DNA from: an uncultured Flavobacteriales bacterium
Lineage (GTDB): Bacteria; Bacteroidota; Bacteroidia; Flavobacteriales; BACL11
Assembly: GCA_905478765.1 (NCBI GenBank)
Contig: CAJQJY010000004.1
Location: forward strand, 123,172-187,171
Direction of reading: 5' to 3'
Length of the DNA stretch: 64,000 bases
The notes beneath the pieces were generated by a model. That model did not search any database, was not told the origin of the DNA, and saw nothing but the letters and a program-made list of their open reading frames with translations. Below, piece by piece: positions 39,155 to 49,249 of the stretch (the stretch's first letter is position 1; each line of letters opens with the position of its first letter). The position numbers and the translations under genes are program-made.

Positions 39155-40156
39155 TTATTTCTTTGAGTCGTAAGCCCATTTAATGTAAATTGAGCCCCAA
39201 GTGAACCCTCCACCAAAGGCTGCAAGGATTATATTATCTCCTTTCTTTAATTGATTTTCCCATTCCCATAAGCATAATGGAATAGTTCCATTGGTAGTGT
39301 TGCCATACTTTTCAATATTCAGCATTACTTTTTCGTTTCCAACACCCATTCGTCTTGCGGTAGCGTCAATTATTCTTTTATTTGCCTGATGAGGAACTAA
39401 CCATGCAACATCATCAGCTGCTAAATTATTTCTTTGCATGATTTCTTCAGAAACATCAGCCATTGATTTTACAGCTGCTTTAAATACAGGCTGTCCATCT
39501 TGAAATACGAAATGTTCTCTTGCATCAACAGTAGCATGTGAGGCTGGTTTTGCTGAACCTCCAGCTTTCATGTGTAAAAATTCGCCTCCTGAACCATCAG
39601 TTCTTAATATTGCATCTTGAATCCCTAATCCATCTTCTGTAGGCTCTAAAAGTACAGCCCCAGCCCCATCACCAAAAATAATACATGTTGCTCTATCGGA
39701 ATAATCAACAATAGATGACATTTTATCTGCTCCAACTACAATTACTTTTTTGTAAGTACCTGTTTCAATAAATTTTGATGCAGTACTTAAGGAAAATAAG
39801 AAGCCAGAACATGCTGCCATTAAATCATATGCAAATGCGTTTTGAGCTCCAACTTTATTAGCAATAATACAAGCAGTAGCAGGGAAAACCATATCAGGAG
39901 TTGCAGTTGCACAGATAATTAAATCAATTTCTTCTGCTGAAGTATTTGTTTTTTCTAAAAGTTTTTGTACAGCTTTTGCTCCAAGTTCAGAACTTCCTTT
40001 TCCTTCCCCTTTTAATATTCTTCTCTCTTTAATGCCTGTTCTTGATGTTATCCACTCATCATTTGTCTCAACATAAGTCTCAAGTTCCTTGTTTGTTAAA
40101 ATATATTCAGGTACATAGCCCTGAATACCTGTTATTGCGGCATTAATTTTTCCCAT
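39155..40156 (-). CDS. fabH: 3-oxoacyl-ACP synthase III
   Basis: [38 protein letters not shown]. Confidence 0.98.
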   Translation of the reverse strand: MGKINAAITGIQGYVPEYILTNKELETYVETNDEWITSRTGIKERRILKGEGKGSSELGAKAVQKLLEKTNTSAEEIDLIICATATPDMVFPATACIIANKVGAQNAFAYDLMAACSGFLFSLSTASKFIETGTYKKVIVVGADKMSSIVDYSDRATCIIFGDGAGAVLLEPTEDGLGIQDAILRTDGSGGEFLHMKAGGSAKPASHATVDAREHFVFQDGQPVFKAAVKSMADVSEEIMQRNNLAADDVAWLVPHQANKRIIDATARRMGVGNEKVMLNIEKYGNTTNGTIPLCLWEWENQLKKGDNIILAAFGGGFTWGSIYIKWAYDSKK

Positions 40157-41094
40157 TAGTTAAGGTTGTTTTTTATTTTACTTGCCAAATCTGCCTCTAC
40201 AACATCTTTGGTAAGCGTAATCATATTTTTTATTGCAATCTCATTAGAAATTCCATGTCCAATAATTACCGTTTTATTCAGTCCTAGGACAGGGGTCCCT
40301 CCATAGTTTTCATAATTGAAACGCTTAAAGTAATCGTCAAGTAACCCTCTTTTTGCCATGATTGAAAAGATTCCTTCAGCCTCTTTAAGGACTATATTTC
40401 CAGTAAAACCATCACAAACAATTACATCCGAATCTGAATCAAAAATATCTCTACCCTCAATATTACCTGTAAAATGGTAATCTGTATTATCTTCCATCAT
40501 GCTGTAAGTGGCTTGAGTAAGCATGTTCCCTTTTGTTTTTTCCTCTCCTAGATTTAAAAGATTAACATTTGGTCTTTTAATTCCACAAACATGTTCTGAA
40601 AATAAAGACCCTAAGATACCAAATTGATACAATACATCAGGTTTACAATCTGCATTAGCACCAACATCAAGCAAAACTGTTACTCCCCCATCACTTCTAG
40701 GAATTAAAGTAGATATTGCTGGGCGTAAAATCCCCTCAATTGCTTTCACAGAATAAAATCCTCCAACAAACATTGCTCCTGTATTTCCTGCTGATGCAAA
40801 GCCATCAATTTTACCTAAAGCTAAATATTGGAAGCCTTTTGCTATTGAAGAATTGGGTTTTGACTTAAATGCTTTTGTAGGATGTTCTCCCATGTCAATT
40901 ACCTCAGAACAATCAATTATTTCAAATTTATCTGCACTAGCGCTATGTTTTTTTAACTCAGCAAGAATCTGAGATTCTCTACCAAATAGAACTACAGTGG
41001 TGTCTTTTGGAAGTTCATTTAGAGCAAGTATTGCCCCATGGACAGTTTTTTGAGGAGCATAATCTCCTCCCATAATATCTATACCGATTCTCAT
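40156..41094 (-). CDS. plsX: phosphate acyltransferase PlsX
   Basis: [37 protein letters not shown]. Confidence 0.98.
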   Translation of the reverse strand: MRIGIDIMGGDYAPQKTVHGAILALNELPKDTTVVLFGRESQILAELKKHSASADKFEIIDCSEVIDMGEHPTKAFKSKPNSSIAKGFQYLALGKIDGFASAGNTGAMFVGGFYSVKAIEGILRPAISTLIPRSDGGVTVLLDVGANADCKPDVLYQFGILGSLFSEHVCGIKRPNVNLLNLGEEKTKGNMLTQATYSMMEDNTDYHFTGNIEGRDIFDSDSDVIVCDGFTGNIVLKEAEGIFSIMAKRGLLDDYFKRFNYENYGGTPVLGLNKTVIIGHGISNEIAIKNMITLTKDVVEADLASKIKNNLN

Positions 41095-41147
41095 AAATAG
41101 ATTGTAGTTTTTAAAAAACGATAAAACTACAAAATTCTATTAAAGAA

Positions 41148-41333
41148 TTATAAAGATACTTGTTTTTCTATTGCTTGTTTCCCTCTATATGTACCGCACT
41201 CTTCACAAACTCTATGATATTGTACTGGAGTACTACAGTTAGGACATGAATACATTGTTGTAGCAGATGCTTTATAATGCGTTCTTCTTTTATCTCTTCT
41301 AGTCTTAGAAATTTTTCTTTTAGGATGTGCCAT
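41148..41333 (-). CDS. rpmF: 50S ribosomal protein L32
   Basis: MAHPKRKISKTRRDKRRTH, CPNCSTPVQYHRVCEECG. Confidence 0.98.
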   Translation of the reverse strand: MAHPKRKISKTRRDKRRTHYKASATTMYSCPNCSTPVQYHRVCEECGTYRGKQAIEKQVSL

Positions 41334-41346
41334 TTTCTTTCTTTTA

Positions 41347-41865
41347 CTATTTTATTTTTAAATCTTTTAATGCGTCCCATCTAGGATCTGACGACTTTTC
41401 TTCTACTTCTGTATATTTATTTACTAAATCTACCATTTCCTCATTGCATGTACTTTTTCCCTCTTCATCAAAAGGATGTTGTCGTTTGTTGGGTAAATTT
41501 AAAATGATAATTTCAAAAATTAATTGCTTTAAATTAAGACAGTTTTCACTCTTTTTAATGTAAAAAATTTCATCAGTTGAGTGTAAATCTTCATCTGTAA
41601 TTTTTAAAATAATATCAGTTTCAGCAGTAATCTCTATGGAAATTTCTTCTGTGCAAATATCGCAAAGCTGATTGTTTATTTTTCCATCAATAATAAGTTT
41701 TAATCCAAGTTTATCGCCATTTTTATCTAGTAAAGCTGTAGCAATAATATCTGTATGTTCAACATCTGACAATGTAAATGCTTCAAAGAACTGGTCTTTA
41801 ATTTCAAAAGAAAAAGAGTTTACACCATTTGTAAGAGCTCCTAATTTTATTGTAAAATCATTCAT
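41347..41865 (-). CDS. DUF177/YceD family protein
   Basis: CDICTEEISIEI, upstream of rpmF; ATG 41865 preferred because the track start lies in the promoter. Confidence 0.88.
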   Translation of the reverse strand: MNDFTIKLGALTNGVNSFSFEIKDQFFEAFTLSDVEHTDIIATALLDKNGDKLGLKLIIDGKINNQLCDICTEEISIEITAETDIILKITDEDLHSTDEIFYIKKSENCLNLKQLIFEIIILNLPNKRQHPFDEEGKSTCNEEMVDLVNKYTEVEEKSSDPRWDALKDLKIK

Positions 41866-41887
41866 TCTTCTGAATTTTAAAGGGCCG

Positions 41888-41895
41888 CAAAGATA
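41888..41895 (-). promoter_or_regulatory. -7 box TATCTTTG for DUF177-rpmF-plsX-fabH operon
   Basis: Reverse TAnnTTTG 22 nt upstream of MNDFTIKLG start. Confidence 0.6.
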
Positions 41896-41924
41896 CAAAT
41901 TTATTCTTACATGGCGTAGTAAGT

Positions 41925-42962
41925 TTATTTTTTGCTTTTAAACTCTAAGGGATTCTCATTTAAGAGTTTAAATTCAGCTCTTTTTTTATGAATTTCGCAG
42001 GCTAAAAATACAGCTTCACGCAATGATTTTTCATTAGCATTTCCTTTGCCAGCAACATCATATGCTGTTCCATGTACTGGTGATGTTCGTACAACATTTA
42101 ATCCGGCAGTAAAGTTAACTCCCTCTTCAAATGAAAGTGTTTTAAATGCTGTTAATCCTTGGTCATGATACATGGATAAAATCCCATCAAATTTTTTTAA
42201 GTTGTTATTAGAAAAAAAACTATCAGATGGATAGGGCCCAAAAGCCATTATACCTTCATTTTTTAATTTTTTTACTGTTGGCGTGATAGTATCGTTTTCT
42301 TCAGATCCTAACAACCCCTCTTCTCCAGCATGAGGGTTTAATCCTAGTATTGCAATTTTAGGTTTTCTAACCCCAAAATCTTTAATTAAGGAAGTATTTA
42401 ATAATTTTGTTTTTTTAATAATATTATCAGCAGTAATGTGTTTTTTTACATCTGTTAATGGCACATGTCCTGTTACAAATGCTATGCGCATAAGTTCGCT
42501 AACCATTAGCATCAAAGATTCGCCTTCAAAGTTGCCTTGTAAAAACTCAGTATGCCCAATAAAACTGCTTACTTTCTCTTGTATAGAAGCTTTATTTATT
42601 GGAGCAGTTACTAACACATCAACCTTGCCTTCTTTTAATGCTTCTGCTGCTTTTTTAATTGATTCAAAGGACTTTTCACCACTAACATTAGTTGCTTCTC
42701 CAAACTTAACTTCCACATCATCATTCCAAATATTTAAAAGATTTGCTTTATGTGGTTTTGCATCTTCAATTTTATTAATGATATTAAAATTAAAATTTTT
42801 TATTTCAATTGCCTTTTTATGTTTTGCTACAACTTTTGATGATCCAAATACGATAGGAATGCAATAATCTAACATCCTTTTATCTTTAAAAGTTTTGATT
42901 ATTGTTTCTAAACCAATTCCATTTAAATCACCTATTGAAATTCCAACCTTAATTTTTGACAT
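41925..42962 (-). CDS. pdxA: 4-hydroxythreonine-4-phosphate dehydrogenase
   Basis: ISIGDLNGIGLE, GHTEFL, LNPHAGEEGLLG, MYHDQGL. Confidence 0.97.
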   Translation of the reverse strand: MSKIKVGISIGDLNGIGLETIIKTFKDKRMLDYCIPIVFGSSKVVAKHKKAIEIKNFNFNIINKIEDAKPHKANLLNIWNDDVEVKFGEATNVSGEKSFESIKKAAEALKEGKVDVLVTAPINKASIQEKVSSFIGHTEFLQGNFEGESLMLMVSELMRIAFVTGHVPLTDVKKHITADNIIKKTKLLNTSLIKDFGVRKPKIAILGLNPHAGEEGLLGSEENDTITPTVKKLKNEGIMAFGPYPSDSFFSNNNLKKFDGILSMYHDQGLTAFKTLSFEEGVNFTAGLNVVRTSPVHGTAYDVAGKGNANEKSLREAVFLACEIHKKRAEFKLLNENPLEFKSKK

Positions 42963-44398
42963 TATGCTCTGTTTTTAATGAATTTGTACAATAATCTCAC
43001 TCCCATTCCTGTCGCTCCTTTTCCTCTGTAGCCATATTTAGCCTTTACAAAAGTAGGCCCTGCAATATCCAAATGAATCCAAGGATATTCAATAAAATGA
43101 GCTAGAAATTTTCCTGCTGTAATAGCGCCACCAGCTGGCCCTCCTAAGTTTTTAATATCTGCAACATCTGATTTTATAAGCTCATCATAATCCGACCAAA
43201 ATGGCATTTCTGCTAAACGCTCGTGAGTTTCGCCTCCAATCTTTTTTAAATTTTTGTGTTCCTTTTCAGCTCCTTGTTGCATGCTTACAATTCCGTAATG
43301 CCCAATTGCTGCTGCTGCTGCACCTGTTAAGGTTGCTAAATCAATAACTAGTTCAGGCTTATATTTTTTTGCAAAACTAAGTGCATCAGCAAGCACTAAT
43401 CTCCCTTCAGCATCTGTATTTAGTACCTCTACAGTTGTGCCGTCATGCATAGTAATTACATCACCAGGCGCATAAGCATTTCCTGAAGGTCGGTTGTCAG
43501 TTGCAGGAACTAAAGCAACAACATATTTGTCTAATTTATTGGCAGCAATTGCATTCATGGCTCCAATTATGGTACCAGCTCCACCCATGTCAACCTTCAT
43601 CATGTCCATGGAATTTGCTGTTGGCTTTAAGCTCAATCCTCCAGTATCATATACAATTCCTTTTCCTACTAAAATAATAGGTTGCTTGTTGGTTGCATTT
43701 TTTGGTTTCCATTCCATAATTGTGAATGTTGGCTCATCAATACTTCCTTTGTTTACTGCCAAAAGCCCTCCCATTTTTAAAGATTCTATCTTCTTTTTAT
43801 TGAAAACAGTAACTTTCATGCCATGTTCTACTCCTGATTTAACAGCAGACTCAGCTAGTTCTTTTGCGGTAAGGTGTGAGAATGGTTCATTAATTAAATC
43901 TTTTGTAAGGTAAACTGAATCAATAGTGTTTTCTAGTTCTGCAGCAGCCTCCTTAATCTCATCATGATTTGATAGGTAGATATTTTCTAGTTTATTTGGT
44001 TTTGGATCCGTTTTGTGCTTTGTAAAAGTATAATTAGCTAATGCTAATCCTTCAGTAAGTAACAATGCTTTTTCTTTATCTTCAATATTAAAAAGAACAT
44101 GAACAGTAGTTTCGTCCTTTACTAATGCTTGTAATTTATCCCCAACCAATCTTATATCTTCAGCAGCTTTGTTTTTATTTTTTTCATCCTTAATATTAAC
44201 TATATGAACAAAACGCACTAATTGATTAATACTTACAATTGTTTTGTCATCTTTAATTTGTTTTTGAACATATTCTTTTTCATCCTCATTAAGAAATAAG
44301 TCGCTAGAAGAAGATTTAGAAGCATGAAAAATAATTATATTTTCAGTGAAAATACCTTCTTCATTTTTTGTTGGATTAATTTTAATTGTAGTCTTCAT
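42962..44398 (-). CDS. leucyl aminopeptidase family protein (M17)
   Basis: VGKGIVYDTGGLSLKP, MKVDMGGAG, NTDAEGRLVLAD; ATG 44398 (MKTTIKINPT) preferred. Confidence 0.95.
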   Translation of the reverse strand: MKTTIKINPTKNEEGIFTENIIIFHASKSSSSDLFLNEDEKEYVQKQIKDDKTIVSINQLVRFVHIVNIKDEKNKNKAAEDIRLVGDKLQALVKDETTVHVLFNIEDKEKALLLTEGLALANYTFTKHKTDPKPNKLENIYLSNHDEIKEAAAELENTIDSVYLTKDLINEPFSHLTAKELAESAVKSGVEHGMKVTVFNKKKIESLKMGGLLAVNKGSIDEPTFTIMEWKPKNATNKQPIILVGKGIVYDTGGLSLKPTANSMDMMKVDMGGAGTIIGAMNAIAANKLDKYVVALVPATDNRPSGNAYAPGDVITMHDGTTVEVLNTDAEGRLVLADALSFAKKYKPELVIDLATLTGAAAAAIGHYGIVSMQQGAEKEHKNLKKIGGETHERLAEMPFWSDYDELIKSDVADIKNLGGPAGGAITAGKFLAHFIEYPWIHLDIAGPTFVKAKYGYRGKGATGMGVRLLYKFIKNRA

Positions 44399-44407
44399 AA
44401 TATTGTG

Positions 44408-44415
44408 TAATTTTG
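44408..44415 (+). promoter_or_regulatory. -7 box TAATTTTG for mqnC
   Basis: TAnnTTTG 23 nt before ATG 44439. Confidence 0.45.
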
Positions 44416-44421
44416 AACTCA

Positions 44422-44429
44422 CAAAACTA
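44422..44429 (-). promoter_or_regulatory. -7 box TAGTTTTG for leucyl aminopeptidase gene
   Basis: Reverse TAnnTTTG 23 nt before ATG 44398. Confidence 0.45.
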
Positions 44430-44438
44430 AGTAATTTT

Positions 44439-45560
44439 ATGAATAGTAAGCTATTGCTTGAAAGGGCATTAAAAAAAGAATTTTTATCAGCAGAACAGGG
44501 GCAGTTTTTATTTGAAAATGTACCTACTGCCGACTTGATGTGGGTCGCAAATGAACTAAGACAAATGCACGTCCCGGGTAATGTAGTTACTTGGCAAATT
44601 GACAGAAATGTAAATACCACTAATGCTTGTACTGCAAATTGTAAATTCTGTAATTTTTTCCGTCATCCTAAGCATGAAGAAGTGTACGTAACGGACATGG
44701 AAACTTATAAGGAGAAAATTGAAGAAACTATAAAATATGGTGGCGATCAATTGCTGTTGCAAGGAGGGCATCACCCTGATTTAGGATTGGATTATTATAC
44801 AAAACTATTCCGTGATTTAAAAGTACTTTATCCAAGCATAAAACTACACGCACTTGGTCCACCCGAAGTAGCGCACATTTGTAAAATTGGCGGACACACA
44901 CATTTGCATGCGTTAACTGAGTTAAAAGCAGCAGGAATGGACAGTATGCCAGGAGCAGGGGCAGAAATTTTGAGCGATAGAGTAAGGCGTTTAATTTCCA
45001 AAGGAAAATGTACTGGGCAAGAGTGGTTAAATGTAATGAAAGTGGCACATAAAGTAGGGCTTACCACATCAGCAACTATGATGTTTGGCCATATTGAAAC
45101 GATAGAAGAACGCTTTGATCATTTAGTGAGAATAAGAGAAGTGCAAGCTCAAAAACCTGAAGGAGAAAATGGATTTTTATCCTTTATTCCTTGGCCATTT
45201 ATGGATGATGGAACGCTTTTGCAAAGGGTTAAGGGAATCAATAATGAAACTTCAGCAGATGAATATATGCGCATGATTGCTATTTGTAGAATTATGTTGC
45301 CGAATATTAAAAATATTCAAACTTCATGGCTTACTGTTGGGGCAGATACTGCGCAACTTACTTTGCACGGAGGGGCAAACGATATGGGTTCAATCATGAT
45401 TGAAGAAAATGTAGTTTCGGCTGCAGGAGCACCACATAGGTTTACAGCCAATAGTATACAAGAATGTATAACGGAAGCAGGCTTTGAACCACAACTAAGA
45501 ACTCAACTTTATGTTGAAAGAGAAATGCCAGAAATGGAACAGCAGGTAATAGAATATTAA
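44439..45560 (+). CDS. mqnC: cyclic dehypoxanthine futalosine synthase
   Basis: Radical SAM CTANCKFCNF, LLLQGGHHPDLGLDYY; ATG 44439 preferred. Confidence 0.95.
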   Translation: MNSKLLLERALKKEFLSAEQGQFLFENVPTADLMWVANELRQMHVPGNVVTWQIDRNVNTTNACTANCKFCNFFRHPKHEEVYVTDMETYKEKIEETIKYGGDQLLLQGGHHPDLGLDYYTKLFRDLKVLYPSIKLHALGPPEVAHICKIGGHTHLHALTELKAAGMDSMPGAGAEILSDRVRRLISKGKCTGQEWLNVMKVAHKVGLTTSATMMFGHIETIEERFDHLVRIREVQAQKPEGENGFLSFIPWPFMDDGTLLQRVKGINNETSADEYMRMIAICRIMLPNIKNIQTSWLTVGADTAQLTLHGGANDMGSIMIEENVVSAAGAPHRFTANSIQECITEAGFEPQLRTQLYVEREMPEMEQQVIEY

Positions 45561-45561
45561 T

Positions 45562-46149
45562 ATGTTTACAGGAATTATAGAGCAATTAGCTGAGGTAGTA
45601 AAAGTAGAAAGTGAAGGCAGTAATGTTCATATTACTTTAAAATCGACAATTACTGCTGAGCTAAAGATTGACCAAAGTGTGGCGCATAATGGCGTATGCT
45701 TAACGGTGGTTGCTATTAATGGTGATGAATATACGGTTACTGCAATTAAGGAAACCTTGGACAAATCCAATATTGGCTTGCTAGCAGTTGGCAGTAAAGT
45801 AAACATGGAAAGATGCCTAAAAGTAGGAGGTAGGTTAGACGGACACATGGTACAAGGTCATGTTGACCAAACGGCAAAGTGTGTAAAAGTTAAAGAAGAA
45901 AAAGGTTCGTTCGTGTATACTTTTAAACACAAGCAAACGCAGGCAATGACAGTAGAAAAAGGATCAGTTTGTGTGAATGGAGTGAGTCTTACGGTTGTCA
46001 ACTCAAAGGGCACTTCTTTTTCGGTAGCCATTATTCCTTATACGCATGAGCATACAAACTTTCATGAGTTTAAAGAAGGCACAATAGTAAATATAGAATA
46101 TGATATACTAGGAAAGTATATTTCAAAAATGTTTTTAAATAATATATAA
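45562..46149 (+). CDS. ribE: riboflavin synthase alpha chain
   Basis: MFTGIIEQLAEV, duplicated lumazine-binding halves, GHVDQTA. Confidence 0.97.
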   Translation: MFTGIIEQLAEVVKVESEGSNVHITLKSTITAELKIDQSVAHNGVCLTVVAINGDEYTVTAIKETLDKSNIGLLAVGSKVNMERCLKVGGRLDGHMVQGHVDQTAKCVKVKEEKGSFVYTFKHKQTQAMTVEKGSVCVNGVSLTVVNSKGTSFSVAIIPYTHEHTNFHEFKEGTIVNIEYDILGKYISKMFLNNI

Positions 46150-46157
46150 AGAAAAAA

Positions 46158-47057
46158 ATGAAGCCAACATTATTAATTTTAGCAGCAGGAATGGGAAGCC
46201 GATACGGTGGATTGAAACAAATAGATGGGATTGGCCCAAATGAAGAGCCAATTATCGAGTATTCAATTTATGATGCCATCAATTCAGGATTTGGAAAAAT
46301 TGTATTTGTTATCAGAAGAGATTTTGATGAAGCATTTCGTGCTCGATTTAATAAGTTTTCTGATAAAATAGCTATCGAATATGTGTATCAGCCTGTAAAT
46401 GTAAAAGTGGAAGGAATTACTACTATTGAACGCACAAAACCTTGGGGAACATCACATGCTGTGCTAGTAGCTAAAGATGTTATAAACGAACCCTTTGCAG
46501 TAATTAATGCGGATGATTATTATGGTGCTGGTTCTTTCCAGTTGATTGCTGATTTCTTAACTAAGGATTGCTCGCCATCTTTGATGGCTATGGTCGGCTA
46601 TACTTTGCATAATACCTTATCCGAACACGGTACAGTAAATAGAGGAGTGTGCCAAGTAGATGATAAAAACAACCTTGTTGAGGTGATTGAAAGAACAAAA
46701 ATTGCTGCCCAGTATGGAGTTGTTAATTATAATGTTGGGGATGATTTACCACTTGGAATAGTAGATAAAAATGTACCCGTTTCTATGAACTATTGGGGTT
46801 TTCATCCTTCAATTTTTAATGAAATTGAAAAAGGATTGCATAATTTTATGAGGGCAAATCCTACTAACCCAACTGCTGAATATTACATCCCTAATATTAT
46901 TACGGATATGATAGTAAGTAAGCAAATGGCTGTGCGTGTTATTCCTACTGATGATAATTGGTTTGGCGTGACTTACAAAGAAGATAAACCTATGGCGGTT
47001 GCTGCAATTACTAAGTGTATTGCTGATGGAGTTTATCCAACAACTCTTTGGAGTTAA
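46158..47057 (+). CDS. sugar-1-phosphate nucleotidyltransferase-like protein
   Basis: LLILAAGMGSRYGGLKQIDGIGPNEEPIIEY, AVINADDYYG. Confidence 0.88.
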   Translation: MKPTLLILAAGMGSRYGGLKQIDGIGPNEEPIIEYSIYDAINSGFGKIVFVIRRDFDEAFRARFNKFSDKIAIEYVYQPVNVKVEGITTIERTKPWGTSHAVLVAKDVINEPFAVINADDYYGAGSFQLIADFLTKDCSPSLMAMVGYTLHNTLSEHGTVNRGVCQVDDKNNLVEVIERTKIAAQYGVVNYNVGDDLPLGIVDKNVPVSMNYWGFHPSIFNEIEKGLHNFMRANPTNPTAEYYIPNIITDMIVSKQMAVRVIPTDDNWFGVTYKEDKPMAVAAITKCIADGVYPTTLWS

Positions 47058-48067
47058 TTGAAGTAAATAATATTGTAAAGCAGTTTATTCCTAATGAGGA
47101 TGTAGTTGTTTTTAGTGCAAATGATAAGGGTCTGATTAATCGGACCTTTGTTGTTTCTGTTGGAAAAATTAATTCAAAACAATTTATTCTGCAAGCCATC
47201 AACACAGCTATCTTCCCGCTTTATGAAAAGGGCTTGGAGAATATCATTTTAGTAAAAAATGAATTGCAGAAATCTGAATTTTCTTATAATTTTCCTGCCC
47301 CAATTAATGATAAATATATTTGTATTGATGATGTGGTTTGGCGCATTTTTCCTTTTGTAGAGGATAGTGTTTGTTATGAAAAGGTAAAGGATAAAGAACA
47401 GGCCTTTGAAGCTGCAAAATGTCTTGGGAGTTTTTATACTTCTCTTGCTAATTTTGATGCAGAGCAGCTGCACATTACTTTGCCAAATTTTCATAATGCG
47501 GCTTTTCGTTTTAAGGAATTACAGGAAGCTGTAAAAACAGCAAGTACTAATCGTTTGAGTAAAGCGAAAGCTTTAATTTCTGCAATACATAAGGAACGAG
47601 ATGAATTACATAAATTTGATAAACTCAATGCCGAGTTACCCAAAAGGGTAGTTCATTTTGATGCGAAAATCAGTAATTTTTTATTTGATAACAAAACATG
47701 TAAAGCAAAAGCAATTATTGATTTAGATACTTTAATGCCAGGAACTGTGCTCTCAGATATTGGTGATATGATTAGGACTTATAGTAATGTTGCAGGAGAG
47801 GAATCCCAAGCGATAGCTTTAGTGCAAGGAGATACTGAAATTATAGAACACATAATAGATGGTTTTTTAAGTGTATCTGGTAACATGCTAAGTGCAGCAG
47901 AAAAAGATAATTTAGAATTTTCAGGAAAGGCCCTAGCCATTATTCAATGCATCCGATTTTTAACGGATTACCTGAATAATGATAACTATTATAAAGTGTC
48001 CTATTCTAGTCAAAACTGGGTGCGTACTCAAAATCAATGGGCTTTGTATTGCTCACTTAAAGGCTAA
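47048..48067 (+). CDS. aminoglycoside phosphotransferase-fold kinase, NahK-like
   Basis: INRTFVV, FILQAINTAIFP, VVHFDAKISNFLFD, AIIDLDTLMPGTVLSDIGDMIR; TTG start overlaps previous stop. Confidence 0.82.
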   Translation: MELIEVNNIVKQFIPNEDVVVFSANDKGLINRTFVVSVGKINSKQFILQAINTAIFPLYEKGLENIILVKNELQKSEFSYNFPAPINDKYICIDDVVWRIFPFVEDSVCYEKVKDKEQAFEAAKCLGSFYTSLANFDAEQLHITLPNFHNAAFRFKELQEAVKTASTNRLSKAKALISAIHKERDELHKFDKLNAELPKRVVHFDAKISNFLFDNKTCKAKAIIDLDTLMPGTVLSDIGDMIRTYSNVAGEESQAIALVQGDTEIIEHIIDGFLSVSGNMLSAAEKDNLEFSGKALAIIQCIRFLTDYLNNDNYYKVSYSSQNWVRTQNQWALYCSLKG

Positions 48068-48076
48068 TTAATTTAT

Positions 48077-48084
48077 TATGTTTG
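48077..48084 (+). promoter_or_regulatory. -7 box TATGTTTG, start codon 4 nt downstream
   Basis: TAnnTTTG immediately before ATG 48089. Confidence 0.55.
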
Positions 48085-48088
48085 CATC

Positions 48089-49249
48089 ATGAGAAATAAG
48101 ATACTATTATTAGGTTCAGGTGAGTTAGGAAAGGAGGTGGTGATTGCTATGCAAAGGTTAGGGCAATATGTTATTGCTGTGGATAATTATGAAAATGCTC
48201 CTGCAATGCAAGTGGCACATGAGTTTGAAGTCATTAATATGTTAGATGGTGATGAGTTGGACAGAATAGTTGCCAAACATAATCCTGACTTTATTGTCCC
48301 TGAAGTAGAAAGTATTCGTACTGAAAGATTTTACGATTATGAAAAGCAAGGATTTACTGTCATTCCTTCTGCTAAGGCCGCAAACTTTACTATGAACCGA
48401 AAAGCAATCCGTGATTTGGCAGCTATTGATTTAGGAGTGAAAACGGCTAAATACAAATACGCTACTTCTTACCAAGAGCTGAAAGAAGGAGTTGCTTTTA
48501 CTGGTATGCCTTGTGTGGTAAAACCCTTAATGTCAAGTTCAGGAAAAGGACAGTCTGTAATAAAAAAGGAAGAAGATATTGAGAAAGCATGGAATTATGC
48601 TGTGGAAGGTTCAAGAGGAGATTTGATGGAAGTAATAGTTGAGGCCTTTATTGATTTTGATTATGAAATCACGCTTTTAACCTTAACACAAAATAATGGA
48701 GATACGCTTTTTTGTCCGCCAATAGGGCATAGGCAAGAAAGGGGAGATTACCAAGAAAGTTGGCAGCCTATGGCAATGCAAGATGCTCACCTAAGAACGG
48801 CACAAGACATAGCTTATAAAGTAACTAAAGCTCTTAGTGGTAGCGGTATTTGGGGAGTAGAATTTTTTATAGGAAAGAATGGAGTTTATTTTTCTGAACT
48901 CTCACCAAGACCCCACGATACAGGAATGGTAACCTTAGCTGGCACACAAAATTTTACAGAATTTGAATTGCACGTTCGTGCGATATTAGGAATTCCTGTT
49001 TTAGATATTACATTGATAAGAAATGGGGCTTCAGCTGTAGTATTGGCTGATAAAGCAAATAATAACTTTCCTACTTTTACAGGATTAAATGAAGCGGCCT
49101 TATTCCCAAATACAGACTTTAAAATTTTTGGGAAACCTACAACACGCCCTTACAGAAGAATGGCAGTTGCTTTGGCACATGGTAATGAAAATACTACAGA
49201 ATTAGTAGAGAAAGCAAAAGAGGTCGCTGATAAGGTTAAGCTGAGTTAG
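48089..49249 (+). CDS. purT: formate-dependent phosphoribosylglycinamide formyltransferase
   Basis: [42 protein letters not shown]. Confidence 0.97.
   Translation: MRNKILLLGSGELGKEVVIAMQRLGQYVIAVDNYENAPAMQVAHEFEVINMLDGDELDRIVAKHNPDFIVPEVESIRTERFYDYEKQGFTVIPSAKAANFTMNRKAIRDLAAIDLGVKTAKYKYATSYQELKEGVAFTGMPCVVKPLMSSSGKGQSVIKKEEDIEKAWNYAVEGSRGDLMEVIVEAFIDFDYEITLLTLTQNNGDTLFCPPIGHRQERGDYQESWQPMAMQDAHLRTAQDIAYKVTKALSGSGIWGVEFFIGKNGVYFSELSPRPHDTGMVTLAGTQNFTEFELHVRAILGIPVLDITLIRNGASAVVLADKANNNFPTFTGLNEAALFPNTDFKIFGKPTTRPYRRMAVALAHGNENTTELVEKAKEVADKVKLS

Noticed and set aside
42436-43913. Long forward ORFs opposite pdxA and the aminopeptidase gene (42436-42867, 43494-43913)
   Set aside because: Shadow ORFs on the non-coding strand of clear enzymes
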